Shown: positions 1 through 5,842, numbered from the stretch's first letter. The stretch is DNA of 6,534 nt from Croceibacterium_A sp965977975 (GCA_965977975.1 CBHCZH010000176.1:1-6534), one strand, 5' to 3'. The notes: a model not told the origin generated them from the letters alone. Translations and numbers: made by a program.

Positions 1-12
1 GGTGCGCCGGGG

Positions 13-22
13 CCCCCCCCCC
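13..22. repeat. C10 homopolymer tract
   Basis: Ten consecutive C follow four G, giving an uninterrupted G4C10 block. It lies in non-coding DNA left of the first supported gene. Such tracts are prone to slippage and to sequencing or assembly error, so its exact length should not be trusted. No gene reads across it with support. Confidence 0.8.
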
Positions 23-72
23 GCGCGCCCTACCGCCCTCGCGTCGACGCTAGCTCGGATACCCCCACCCAA

Positions 73-94
73 CCCTCCCCCGAACAGGGAAGGG
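73..94. repeat. Imperfect C/G-rich intergenic palindrome
   Basis: CCCTCCCC (73-80) pairs with GGGAAGGG (87-94) as an 8-bp stem with one C/A mismatch, around a 6-base loop CGAACA. A C-rich stretch (ACCCCCACCCAA) precedes it. Short palindromes of the form CCCTCCCC-loop-GGGGAGGG are common as dispersed intergenic repeats in alphaproteobacteria. This copy lies about 40 bp beyond the stop codon of the leftward gene at 131-778, where such elements often sit and may help end or stabilise the transcript. It has no T run, so it is not a typical intrinsic terminator. Only one copy is visible in the window, so membership of a dispersed family is inference. Confidence 0.45.
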
Positions 95-130
95 CTTTGC
101 CGGTTCAATCTTAACTGGACAGACTCTAGG

Positions 131-778
131 TCAGTTCCGCCCAGGCGCTTCGTCCTCACCTGCCTCGTCCGGTCCTCCGTCTTCCCACTCCTCCTGTTGG
201 GTCTCCGCGAGGATCTTCTCGTTGGCCAGCCGCCGCTCGCGCATGCCCTCGAGGAACTTGTCGATCGATGCGCGCACTTCCTCTTCGTCGCCCTCGTACT
301 CGGCGATTACTTCGGCTTTGATCTTCTCGTAGAGCGGATGCCCGGGCTTGAGTTCCGCGGTGAGGTCCGAGCCGTAGCGCTCCGGCCGTCGCCGGCGCAG
401 CATGAACATGACCAGTGCCTCGTTGTGCACGCGATACCAGCCGAGCAGCTTGCCGCCCGAAACGATCGGCCGCTCGACGCCTTCGATCGAACGCTGTACG
501 GCCGCGCCTTCGACCCGAGCCATGGCATGGTCGACCGCGGCGTCCCACGCGGCACGGAACTCCTCCGCCCCGGCCTTGATGCGCAGATTGTAGAGCGCCT
601 CGGTACTGGCTCCGATATGCCGCGCCGCGTCGGTCACGATTCCGGTCGCGGCGAGTTGGGCTATGAACGCGCGCTGCCGCTTCGGCGTGATCGAGTTACG
701 CCGCGGGGCCTTGTGCGGCACCGGCTTGAACGCGAGTAGCGGATCGTCGGGATCGAGCGTCTGGCCGCGGAAGGCCAT
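131..778 (-). CDS. Conserved hypothetical protein with HTH-like (terminase-small-subunit-like) segment
   Basis: This is a 215-aa soluble protein of unknown function. From the ATG at 778 it begins MAFRGQTLDPDDPLLAFKPV. Residues about 31-66 read as a DNA-binding-type helix-turn-helix: TPKRQRAFIAQLA, then TGIVTDAARHIGAS, then EALYNLR. This arrangement resembles phage terminase small subunits and related sphingomonad proteins. Residues about 73-135 are helical with many Arg, including the RRRRPERYG stretch. The last 20 residues are acidic. No signal peptide or membrane segment is seen.

The frame stays open to an upstream ATG at 862 (243 aa), which has its own AAAGG. I prefer 778 because GAGGG lies 9 nt before it, and because the 28 extra residues look like translated leader. 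MAFRGQ is also how I recall relatives beginning. A LexA-like motif lies upstream at 921-946. No other phage genes are nearby, so a terminase role is unlikely and a regulatory role is only a guess. Confidence 0.75.
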   Translation of the reverse strand: MAFRGQTLDPDDPLLAFKPVPHKAPRRNSITPKRQRAFIAQLAATGIVTDAARHIGASTEALYNLRIKAGAEEFRAAWDAAVDHAMARVEGAAVQRSIEGVERPIVSGGKLLGWYRVHNEALVMFMLRRRRPERYGSDLTAELKPGHPLYEKIKAEVIAEYEGDEEEVRASIDKFLEGMRERRLANEKILAETQQEEWEDGGPDEAGEDEAPGRN

Positions 779-920
779 GTATGATGTCCCTCGCCGCTGC
801 GTTGCGCGAGTGCAGATGAGGTGGGGGGCGGGGAGTTTGGGGCTGTTTGATTCGTCCGACATGGCTCAACCTTTCAAGAATCGAGCCGCCCAACTGTCAC
901 AAACTGGGGCTTGTAGGAAA

Positions 921-946
921 GAACAAAATGAGAACTTTTTGCGTTC
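921..946 (-). promoter_or_regulatory. Candidate LexA (SOS) box with third phased half-site
   Basis: The plus strand carries GAAC at 921, GAAC at 932 and GTTC at 943, each starting exactly 11 bp after the last. The first two form GAAC-N7-GAAC, which on the minus strand is GTTC-N7-GTTC. That is the known alphaproteobacterial LexA operator, a direct repeat unlike the E. coli palindrome. It sits in a locally AT-rich island. The gene it would most naturally control is the leftward one: the motif is about 145 bp before the ATG at 778, or about 60 bp before the alternative ATG at 862. No clear -35/-10 pair could be fitted around it. Function is inferred from motif and position only. Confidence 0.45.
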
Positions 947-1005
947 TGCGCACGGCCCCGCGGAGGGAAGCCAGATCTCCGGCCTTGTCTCCGGATTCGC
1001 CAGCG

Positions 1006-1290
1006 TTACCCGTTCCCGCCGCGCTCGCCGAACCCTTGGCCACGCTCCTCGGGCTGACCTTGTTGCCCGCCGCGTTGGACCTGCTGGGCCGAACCTTCCA
1101 TCCCGGCAAGATCGTTCTCCTGCCCTGCCTGCCCGCCCTCGCCTTGCTGGGGCGCGGACTGGTTCTGCCCTTCCTGGCTCTGCTGACGGCTTTCGCCGCT
1201 ATCGCGCCGCACCTGCCCGGCCGCGCCGCCCTGCGGGTTCTGTTGCCGGTCGGTGCCCGGCTGCCCCTGCCGGTTGCCTTGCTTGGCCAT
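1006..1290 (-). CDS. Small Gln/Gly-rich, probably disordered hydrophilic protein
   Basis: This is a 94-aa protein beginning MAKQGNRQGQPG. By hand count 23 residues are Gln and 23 are Gly, so about half the protein is two amino acids. The rest is mostly Arg, Glu, Ser, Asn and Ala. There is no Cys, Trp, Tyr or His and only one Phe, so a folded core is unlikely. There is no signal peptide or membrane segment.

The start is well supported: AAGGAG lies 7 nt before the ATG at 1290. The open frame extends upstream to 1374, but that part looks like leader. High Gly with strong hydrophilicity fits the general description of hydrophilins (desiccation or osmotic stress proteins). That role is inference, as I recognise no family motif. 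A long hydrophobic reading on the opposite strand is the expected mirror of CAG/GGC codons. A 7-bp hairpin lies just before the ribosome binding site. Confidence 0.55.
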   Translation of the reverse strand: MAKQGNRQGQPGTDRQQNPQGGAAGQVRRDSGESRQQSQEGQNQSAPQQGEGGQAGQENDLAGMEGSAQQVQRGGQQGQPEERGQGFGERGGNG

Positions 1291-1310
1291 GGTTCTCTCC
1301 TTCGCCGCTA

Positions 1311-1327
1311 CCGCCGAGCGTCGGCGG
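1311..1327 (-). other. Hairpin just upstream of the Gln/Gly-rich gene
   Basis: CCGCCGA (1311-1317) and TCGGCGG (1321-1327) form a perfect 7-bp stem with a 3-base loop. On the leftward transcript the hairpin ends 20 nt before the ATG at 1290 and a few bases before its AAGGAG. It could affect ribosome access or mRNA stability. A TTGACC (minus strand, 1335-1340) lies just upstream and looks like a -35 element, but no acceptable -10 follows at normal spacing. Confidence 0.4.
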
Positions 1328-1471
1328 GGTGCAAGGTCAACGAGGCGTGGGAGGTATGTTTCCGGCGATGTCATGCGAGCGATGTGGTGTGAGCACGAGA
1401 CGCCCAGCAGATCCGCATGGTTCTTGATTTGGGTGGTGGCCTAGGTGCGCATCGACATCATCGCCGCCCCC

Positions 1472-2242
1472 TTAGACAGGTCCGAGAAAGGTCGTGGTCA
1501 ACAGTGCCTGACGCGCATCGGGCTGTGCGTCGATGCCTTCGACAAGGCGCAGCACTCCGTCGCACTGATCCGCGTATGCAAGCGATTGAAAATCGCCAGC
1601 GTCGAGTGCTGCGAGCTGTTCGCGGCTGGCACCGCGTTCGGCCATCGTCTGCCCGAGTGCCGCGAGGTCGGCCGGCGTAGTCGCGAGCCGCAACTGCTGA
1701 TCCCGCCGCCCCGCCGCCATCGCCTCGACATACGCAGCGCCGGATTCGCCGAGCAGTCTGCGTGCCTCCTCGGAAAGCGGATCGTTGTACTGCAGACGGC
1801 CCTTGACGTAGTCGTCGCAGGCTACCGGTGATTCACTGGCGAGGCGCCGTAGCACGGCAACCTCGGCTTGCAGCACCGTGTCGAGATAAGGCGTAGGGGC
1901 GGCCGCGAAGTCGTTCTTGTGACTGGCCATGAATCGTCGCAGGAACCCACTGCCGGCTTCGGCGATCTCCCCCTCACTGCCGCGCGCGAGACCCGCGTCG
2001 GTCATGCCTTCGAGCAAATCCTCGTAGTCGAGCGGGAAATGCTCTTCCATTGCGCGCAGGATCGCAAGGTCTCCTGGGCGCTGCTCGAGCGCTGCAACGA
2101 GCTGGTTCTCGATCCGCTTCGATGGGCTGAAGTATTCCTCGATGCCGCCGGCCCAGAGGAACCTGGCGAGGTATGCCAATACCAGGACCGCGATAAAGCC
2201 GCCGAGCTTCTCGCCCGCCGAACGCTCCGACAAGAAACTCAT
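1472..2242 (-). CDS. Hypothetical single-pass inner-membrane protein
   Basis: This is a 256-aa protein of unrecognised family. A short charged N-terminus (MSFLSERSAGEK) is followed by one hydrophobic segment at about residues 13-33 (LGGFIAVLVLAYLARFLWAGG). That segment lacks a signal-peptidase site, so it is probably an uncleaved anchor. The remaining 220 residues are soluble, rich in Ala, Leu, Glu and Arg, and likely mostly helical. If Lys12 and Arg7 keep the N-terminus inside, this domain is periplasmic, where its only two cysteines, Cys142 and Cys227, could form a disulfide.

The ATG at 2242 is chosen because the membrane anchor begins there and a purine run (AGGGGGGA) lies close before it. 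The same frame stays open far upstream as a GC-rich artefact, running out of frame through the next gene. The 2243-2469 stretch upstream shows no supported gene. Confidence 0.8.
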   Translation of the reverse strand: MSFLSERSAGEKLGGFIAVLVLAYLARFLWAGGIEEYFSPSKRIENQLVAALEQRPGDLAILRAMEEHFPLDYEDLLEGMTDAGLARGSEGEIAEAGSGFLRRFMASHKNDFAAAPTPYLDTVLQAEVAVLRRLASESPVACDDYVKGRLQYNDPLSEEARRLLGESGAAYVEAMAAGRRDQQLRLATTPADLAALGQTMAERGASREQLAALDAGDFQSLAYADQCDGVLRLVEGIDAQPDARQALLTTTFLGPV

Positions 2243-2469
2243 GATCCCCCCTGCTCTCAGGCGACGAATTTCCGCGCTTCGCGGAACAATGCAAGGGCCG
2301 TGAACAGGAAGTTCGCTCGATCTGCTCGAAATCGCTGCTTGACCCTCCGTCCAAGCGCCCAGGGGACCGAGCACCCGCGCCGATTCCCTCGCTCCCTCTG
2401 TTCGACAAAGCTTGAGGTTGCCGGCGATGTCTAAGCGCGGAACGGAGCCGGGATTTGTACTCCCATACG

Positions 2470-2497
2470 AAAAAGGGCGGCCGCTGCCGGCCGCCCT
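2470..2497 (-). terminator. Rho-independent terminator of the exported-protein gene
   Basis: Read leftward, AGGGCGGCCG, loop GCAG and CGGCCGCCCT form a perfect 10-bp stem with a 4-base loop, followed directly by TTTTTCG. This is a textbook intrinsic terminator. It lies 27 bp after the stop codon of the gene at 2524-3078 and separates it from the membrane-protein gene at 1472-2242. Confidence 0.9.
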
Positions 2498-2523
2498 CTC
2501 GCCTTTCGGCGGGTGTGTCCGGC

Positions 2524-3078
2524 TTACCCGCCCTGCTGGAGCGATGCGGTCTGCTGGGCGATCCACTCGTCGCGCAGCTCGAACCACTGCGCGCGGCGGT
2601 CGGCCCATTGCCGGGCGGTGAGCGCGCTCTCCTCGACGAGGATCTGGTCGCGCAGGCCCGCGTACTCGGCCTCGTTGATCTTGAACGTCGTGCGCCAGTC
2701 TTCCATGTCCTGCGCGAGCTGTTCGCGGATTTGCGCGGCGGACATCAGGACCGGCGCCCCGGCGACCGCGGCGTCGCGCATGGCGAGAGCCTCGGCGCGG
2801 CGGCCGGCCGACTGGTTCGAGAATTGCTGCAGCTTGTTGTAATAGGCCTGGGCCTTCTTGCCCTTCGGCGTGAAGGTGTGGTTGAGCTGCCCCTGGCGGT
2901 CCATCATCTGCTGCGCGTTCACCCCCTCGTCGCGGTTGGGCATAGCCAGCCGGTCGGCTGCGCCCCCGCCGGTGGCGCTGCCCCCGCCCGGGGGCGGTGT
3001 GCCGCCGCCGGCCTGGGCCAGGGCGGGGCCGGCGGCGAGGGCGACTACGGCCGCGCCGAGTAGTGCGAACTTCTTCAT
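2524..3078 (-). CDS. Hypothetical exported (periplasmic) protein
   Basis: This is a 184-aa protein with a classic Sec signal peptide. Lys2-Lys3 are followed by a hydrophobic Ala/Leu/Val core, and signal peptidase I probably cuts after ALA at residue 21, leaving Gln22. No lipobox cysteine is present, and the protein has no cysteine at all. Residues about 22-50 form a flexible Gly/Pro linker (GGGTPPPGGGSATGGG). From about residue 55 the chain is charged and probably helical, with many Gln, Arg and Ala and conserved-looking Trp residues near DWRTTF, QWADRRAQWFELRDEW.

The start is firm: GGGAG lies 8 nt before the ATG at 3078. A strong intrinsic terminator follows the stop, so this is probably a single-gene transcript. 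It has the size and helical look of small periplasmic chaperones such as Spy or CpxP, but I see no LTxxQ motif and do not assign it there. Confidence 0.85.
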   Translation of the reverse strand: MKKFALLGAAVVALAAGPALAQAGGGTPPPGGGSATGGGAADRLAMPNRDEGVNAQQMMDRQGQLNHTFTPKGKKAQAYYNKLQQFSNQSAGRRAEALAMRDAAVAGAPVLMSAAQIREQLAQDMEDWRTTFKINEAEYAGLRDQILVEESALTARQWADRRAQWFELRDEWIAQQTASLQQGG

Positions 3079-3393
3079 TCAATCATCTCCCATTGCTTTG
3101 GGCCGCATTTCAGACGCATGGGAGCGAAAGGCAACACGCGAGGCGCCAATCCGACGGCGGGTTTGCGGCCAACGGGTGCTGACGCGCGACAGAAGGAAGG
3201 TCCGGCGGCGCTCGACCTGCCCGGCGCGGGCGGCGGCGGGACTAGGTTCCCGCGCGGCGAATGGCGGATCGCGGGTGTCGACCGATCCGACGCATTCCTC
3301 TGTCCGCGGAATTCGCCCCTGCTCCCGGAATTCGCCTGCGAGACCCTTCCGTCTCCCGAAGTGGGCCGCGGCGCGCTCGCGGTCTGCCCGCAG
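3079..3393. other. Intergenic region between the BchE-like gene and the exported-protein gene
   Basis: No gene is supported in these 315 bp. They hold an 11-base direct repeat (3307-3336) and a small 6-bp hairpin, GCGGGA (3236-3241) with TCCCGC (3248-3253), which lacks a T run. The end next to 3078 must contain the promoter and the GGGAG ribosome site of the exported-protein gene. The best -35-like sequence there (TTGCCT, minus strand) has no convincing -10. No terminator is evident for the BchE-like gene. Confidence 0.6.
3307..3336. repeat. Direct repeat CGGAATTCGCC x2
   Basis: CGGAATTCGCC occurs at 3307-3317 and again at 3326-3336, 19 bp from start to start, in non-coding DNA. Each copy contains the palindrome GAATTC. 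Repeats spaced at about two helical turns can be operator half-sites, but no regulator is identifiable here. Confidence 0.5.
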
Positions 3394-4995
3394 CTACGGC
3401 AAGGCAGCGGGGTGGGGCTGGGAGGGCGCGGACTCCGAAACTCTTGCCTGGCGTTGGGCGCCTGTCCGCTCCGGCACCGCAGTTGGTTCGCTGGCAGTAG
3501 CCGGCCATACCGCCATCGCCTCCTCCTCATGATCCTGCGAGCCGCCGAGAAAGGCTGACACCGTCATCCCCGACGCCTTCGTGCCGCCGCGCAGGAAGAA
3601 TTCGCGCATTTCGTGCAGCCAGACGCGTCGGCCCATGCGATAGTACCACCGGATGGCGTGGCGGATCTTCGGCTCCGGGTTCCACAGAAGCCGCCGCAGC
3701 GCACGCGGACGCAATTGCATCGTGGCCTCGATGAACTTGACCCACAGGAACAGGCGCCACGGCGGCATGTGAGCCATGCCGAGCACCTGGTGCTTGTAGT
3801 CCCACTTGCTTTTGTCGGGCTGCACGACCTCGCGCTCCGCGGCCTCGCGGAAATAGGGAGTCCAGCGGTGCGGCACGACATAGAGCGCCTGAATCTGGTC
3901 GGGATCGTAGGAGATCAGCTGGCGCAGCGCATGGAGCATGTCGCGGTCGGTCTGGTGGGAGAAGCCCGCGACCCATGTGGCCATCGACAGGATGTTGTGC
4001 CGGCGCAGCAGGCGGATTGCTTCCCGATCCGTGCTGGTCGCGCCGCCCTTGCGGATCAGGCGGAGCGTGTCCTCGTCGGTGTTCTCGGTGCCCATCAGGA
4101 AGCGCTCGAAGCCGGCCTGCTTGTAGAGGTGCAGGAACTCGGCATCGCGGACGATATCGTCGGCGCGCGTCGAGCCGACCAGCGTAACGTCGATGTTCTC
4201 GGCGACGAGCGCTTCGAGGAAGGCCTTCCAGGCCTTGCGGCCTGCGGAAGGGTTCTCGTCGGCGAAGTTGAACACCTCGACGCCGTGCTCCCGGTGGAGG
4301 CGCGCGATTTCACGCGCGAACAGCACAGGATCGCGATGCCGCCAGCGCGTCCAGAATCCACGCTGGCCGCAATAGGTGCACAGATGCGGGCAGCCGCGCG
4401 AGAACTGCACGACCACCGCCCGCTTGCCGCCCCAGTAGCTGTAGCGGGCATGGTCGATGAGCTCCCATCCGATCCGATAGTCGTCGAGGTTGCGGATCAC
4501 CGGCGCTGCGCCGGTGGCGACGGCCTCGCCGTCGTTGCGAAAGGCGATCCCGCGGATCGCGTCGAGCGGATCGCGCGCTTCGAGCGCCCGGACGAGTTGG
4601 CGAACGGTCTCTTCCCCTTCGCCTCTGACGATCGCATCGACCCACGGCTCCTCGTGGAGGATCTCGCGCCAGAAGTACGTCGGGTGGACCCCGCCGTAGA
4701 CGATGCGGCAGCCGGGCAGACGCGTGCGGACCACGCGCGCGATGGAGCTGATAATCGGGTGGCCGGAGGACGAGCCGGAATGGCCGAACATCACGGCGTC
4801 CGGGGCAAACGTGCAGGCCTCGGCGACGATCTCGTCGACCGGCATCGGCCCGAATTCGCCGTCCAGCAATTTGACCTCGTGGCCGTCGTCGAGCAGCGGA
4901 CCGCCCACGCTGAGCAGGCCGAGCGGCGGCAGATGGTCGTCGGGAATCCGGCTGCCGATGGCAGGGTGCGGGACGTTGATCAAAAGTATGCGCAA
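3394..4995 (-). CDS. bchE: B12-binding radical SAM protein, BchE-like (Mg-protoporphyrin IX monomethyl ester oxidative cyclase family)
   Basis: This is a 533-aa enzyme. Residues 1 to about 140 form a cobalamin-binding-type Rossmann domain: RILLINVPHP at the start, PPLGLLSVGGPLLDDGHEVKL, the VYGGVHPT strand-turn and VRGEGEE. The radical SAM core follows, with the cluster motif CPHLCTYC (Cys202, Cys206, Cys209), then HGVEVFNFADENPS and MGTENTDEDTL. The C-terminal region (about 380-490) has the YYRMGRRVWLHE segment. The last 40 residues are Pro/Ala-rich.

The GFW, RDP, HGV and FADE-P order after the cluster matches what I recall of purple-bacterial BchE. That enzyme builds ring E of bacteriochlorophyll without oxygen, using SAM, cobalamin and a 4Fe-4S cluster. 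No ATG lies at the domain start. TTG at 4995 is chosen: GGGGAA lies 8 nt upstream and the fold begins there. The frame extends to an ATG at 5163 with unconvincing sequence. The substrate is inferred, and another B12 radical SAM role is possible. Confidence 0.7.
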   Translation of the reverse strand: MRILLINVPHPAIGSRIPDDHLPPLGLLSVGGPLLDDGHEVKLLDGEFGPMPVDEIVAEACTFAPDAVMFGHSGSSSGHPIISSIARVVRTRLPGCRIVYGGVHPTYFWREILHEEPWVDAIVRGEGEETVRQLVRALEARDPLDAIRGIAFRNDGEAVATGAAPVIRNLDDYRIGWELIDHARYSYWGGKRAVVVQFSRGCPHLCTYCGQRGFWTRWRHRDPVLFAREIARLHREHGVEVFNFADENPSAGRKAWKAFLEALVAENIDVTLVGSTRADDIVRDAEFLHLYKQAGFERFLMGTENTDEDTLRLIRKGGATSTDREAIRLLRRHNILSMATWVAGFSHQTDRDMLHALRQLISYDPDQIQALYVVPHRWTPYFREAAEREVVQPDKSKWDYKHQVLGMAHMPPWRLFLWVKFIEATMQLRPRALRRLLWNPEPKIRHAIRWYYRMGRRVWLHEMREFFLRGGTKASGMTVSAFLGGSQDHEEEAMAVWPATASEPTAVPERTGAQRQARVSESAPSQPHPAALP

Positions 4996-5443
4996 GGCTG
5001 GTTCCCCGGTCTGGCTTTGCTCGTCGTGCGAGCGTCCGCGCTTTAGGGAGCGGCCGTCTGACCGGCATGAGCTCCGGCTGAGGTTTCGCTGAATTCGGTG
5101 GTCACGCTCGTCCCGACGCAAAATCGCCGACGTCGCCGACCTTGACCCCCCGGCCAAATCCAACTAAGGGCCCGCGCATCCGCGATCGAGCCTCGGCCGG
5201 CGCGGCCAGATAGAGCTGAACATTGCCGGTCATGTCCGGGGGCCTTGGCGAGACATCGCAGGGCCCTTCTCTGTTGGAACCGTCGGGTTCTGCGGGCAGC
5301 CGTCAAAGTAACCCGGTGCTCTTGGGCTCGGGTGGAGCGTTTCAGGCTCGTGCGTCCATATCGCCGGCTTTGGCCGGCGGCTGCGCATGATCCTCATTCC
5401 TTCACCTCGCCTCGGCGGCGCCACAGAACGGTGAAGAGATTAC
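4996..5443. other. Divergent intergenic region between bchE-like gene and rpsL
   Basis: These 448 bp separate leftward and rightward genes, so both promoters should lie here. The visible elements are a tandem TCGCCGAC pair (5124-5131 and 5133-5140) and a TTGACC (5142-5147) that could be a -35 box for rpsL but is followed at 17 bp by a poor -10 (TAAGGG). A leader hairpin lies at 5362-5379. No tRNA or supported small gene is seen. No TGT-N12-ACA (PpsR) or TTGAT-N4-ATCAA (FnrL) site, which would be expected for oxygen-controlled photosynthesis genes, was found by eye. Confidence 0.6.
5362..5379 (+). other. Hairpin in the rpsL leader
   Basis: CGCCGGC (5362-5368) and GCCGGCG (5373-5379) form a perfect 7-bp stem around loop TTTG, about 65 nt before the rpsL start codon. 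No T run follows on either strand, so it is not an intrinsic terminator. It may shape or protect the 5' leader of the str mRNA if transcription starts upstream. Confidence 0.4.
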
Positions 5444-5815
5444 ATGCCGACGATCAACCAGCTGGTCCGCAAGGGCCGCGAGCCGAAGCCGGTCAAGAGC
5501 AAGGTGCCGGCGATGGAGCAGAACCCGCAGAAGCGCGGCGTCTGCACCCGCGTCTATACCACCACCCCGAAGAAGCCGAACTCGGCGTTGCGCAAGGTGG
5601 CCAAGATCCGCCTCACCAACCAGCGCGAGGTCATCGCCTATATCCCGGGCGAAGGGCACAACCTGCAGGAGCACTCCGTGGTGCTGATCCGCGGCGGCCG
5701 TGTGCGCGACCTCCCGGGCGTGCGCTATCACGTCCTGCGCGGCGTGCTCGACACGCAAGGGGTCAAGGACCGCCGTCAGAGCCGTTCCAAGTATGGCGCC
5801 AAGCGGCCGAAGTAA
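5444..5815 (+). CDS. rpsL: 30S ribosomal protein S12
   Basis: This 123-aa protein is a full-length S12, a component of the decoding centre of the small ribosomal subunit. The family signature is intact: QKRGVCTRVYTTTPKKPNSALRK (residues 29-51), GEGHNLQEHS (69-78) and the C-terminal RSKYGAKRPK. The decoding-site loop Thr41-Pro-Lys43-Lys44 is unchanged. At residue 88 (counting Met1; position 87 in E. coli numbering) the codon is CGC for Arg instead of the usual Lys, a change known to give streptomycin resistance in other bacteria. Asp89, the residue that RimO methylthiolates in E. coli, is present.

The ATG at 5444 has only a weak purine stretch close before it (GAAGAG, 5433-5438). It is the first gene of the str operon, followed 27 nt later by rpsG. 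No rpoC precedes it in this window. Confidence 0.98.
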   Translation: MPTINQLVRKGREPKPVKSKVPAMEQNPQKRGVCTRVYTTTPKKPNSALRKVAKIRLTNQREVIAYIPGEGHNLQEHSVVLIRGGRVRDLPGVRYHVLRGVLDTQGVKDRRQSRSKYGAKRPK

Positions 5816-5828
5816 GCCTTTCGGGACA

Positions 5829-5838
5829 AGGAGTTAGT
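5829..5838 (+). promoter_or_regulatory. Ribosome binding site of rpsG
   Basis: AGGAGTTAGT, with AAGGAG at 5828-5833, lies 9 nt before the rpsG ATG. The same ten bases recur before fusA. Confidence 0.85.
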
Positions 5839-5842
5839 TGAA

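Noticed and set aside
2..739. Long plus-strand open frame at the left edge
   Set aside because: It lies opposite the better-supported minus-strand HTH-like gene, has no ribosome binding site in view and reads as Arg/Leu-rich noise.
131..778. Prophage terminase small subunit, implying a prophage or mobile element
   Set aside because: Only the HTH-like segment resembles terminases. No large terminase, portal, capsid or integrase gene and no flanking repeats are present, and stand-alone relatives occur in sphingomonads.
847..1392. 181-codon plus-strand frame that looks like a hydrophobic membrane protein
   Set aside because: Its hydrophobic part is the antisense of Gln/Gly codons (CAG and GGC read as CTG and GCC). 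The minus-strand gene has a strong Shine-Dalgarno site and this frame has none.
2434..2470. A tRNA T-arm-like stretch on the minus strand (GAGTACAAATCCCGG), possibly a tRNA or tmRNA 3' remnant or attachment site
   Set aside because: The stem pairs poorly, position 55 of the T loop is A instead of T, there is no CCA end, and no other tRNA arms are found beside it.
1472..3082. A single 536-codon minus-strand frame covering two genes
   Set aside because: Its first half runs out of frame through the exported-protein gene, which has a signal peptide, ribosome site and terminator. Only the part from ATG 2242 reads as a real protein.
3613..5046. A 477-codon plus-strand open frame opposite the BchE-like gene
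   Set aside because: It is a GC-rich mirror frame. The minus-strand reading has the complete B12 and radical SAM motifs, while the plus-strand protein shows no recognisable domain.
5142..5170. TTGACC-N17-TAAGGG as an rpsL promoter
   Set aside because: The -35 box is good and the spacing is right, but the -10 matches the consensus at only two of six positions. It is mentioned in the intergenic entry and not called as a promoter.
5230..5424. 64-codon minus-strand frame in the rpsL upstream gap
   Set aside because: Its sequence is Pro/Arg-rich without any motif, and it occupies the region where the divergent promoters are expected.
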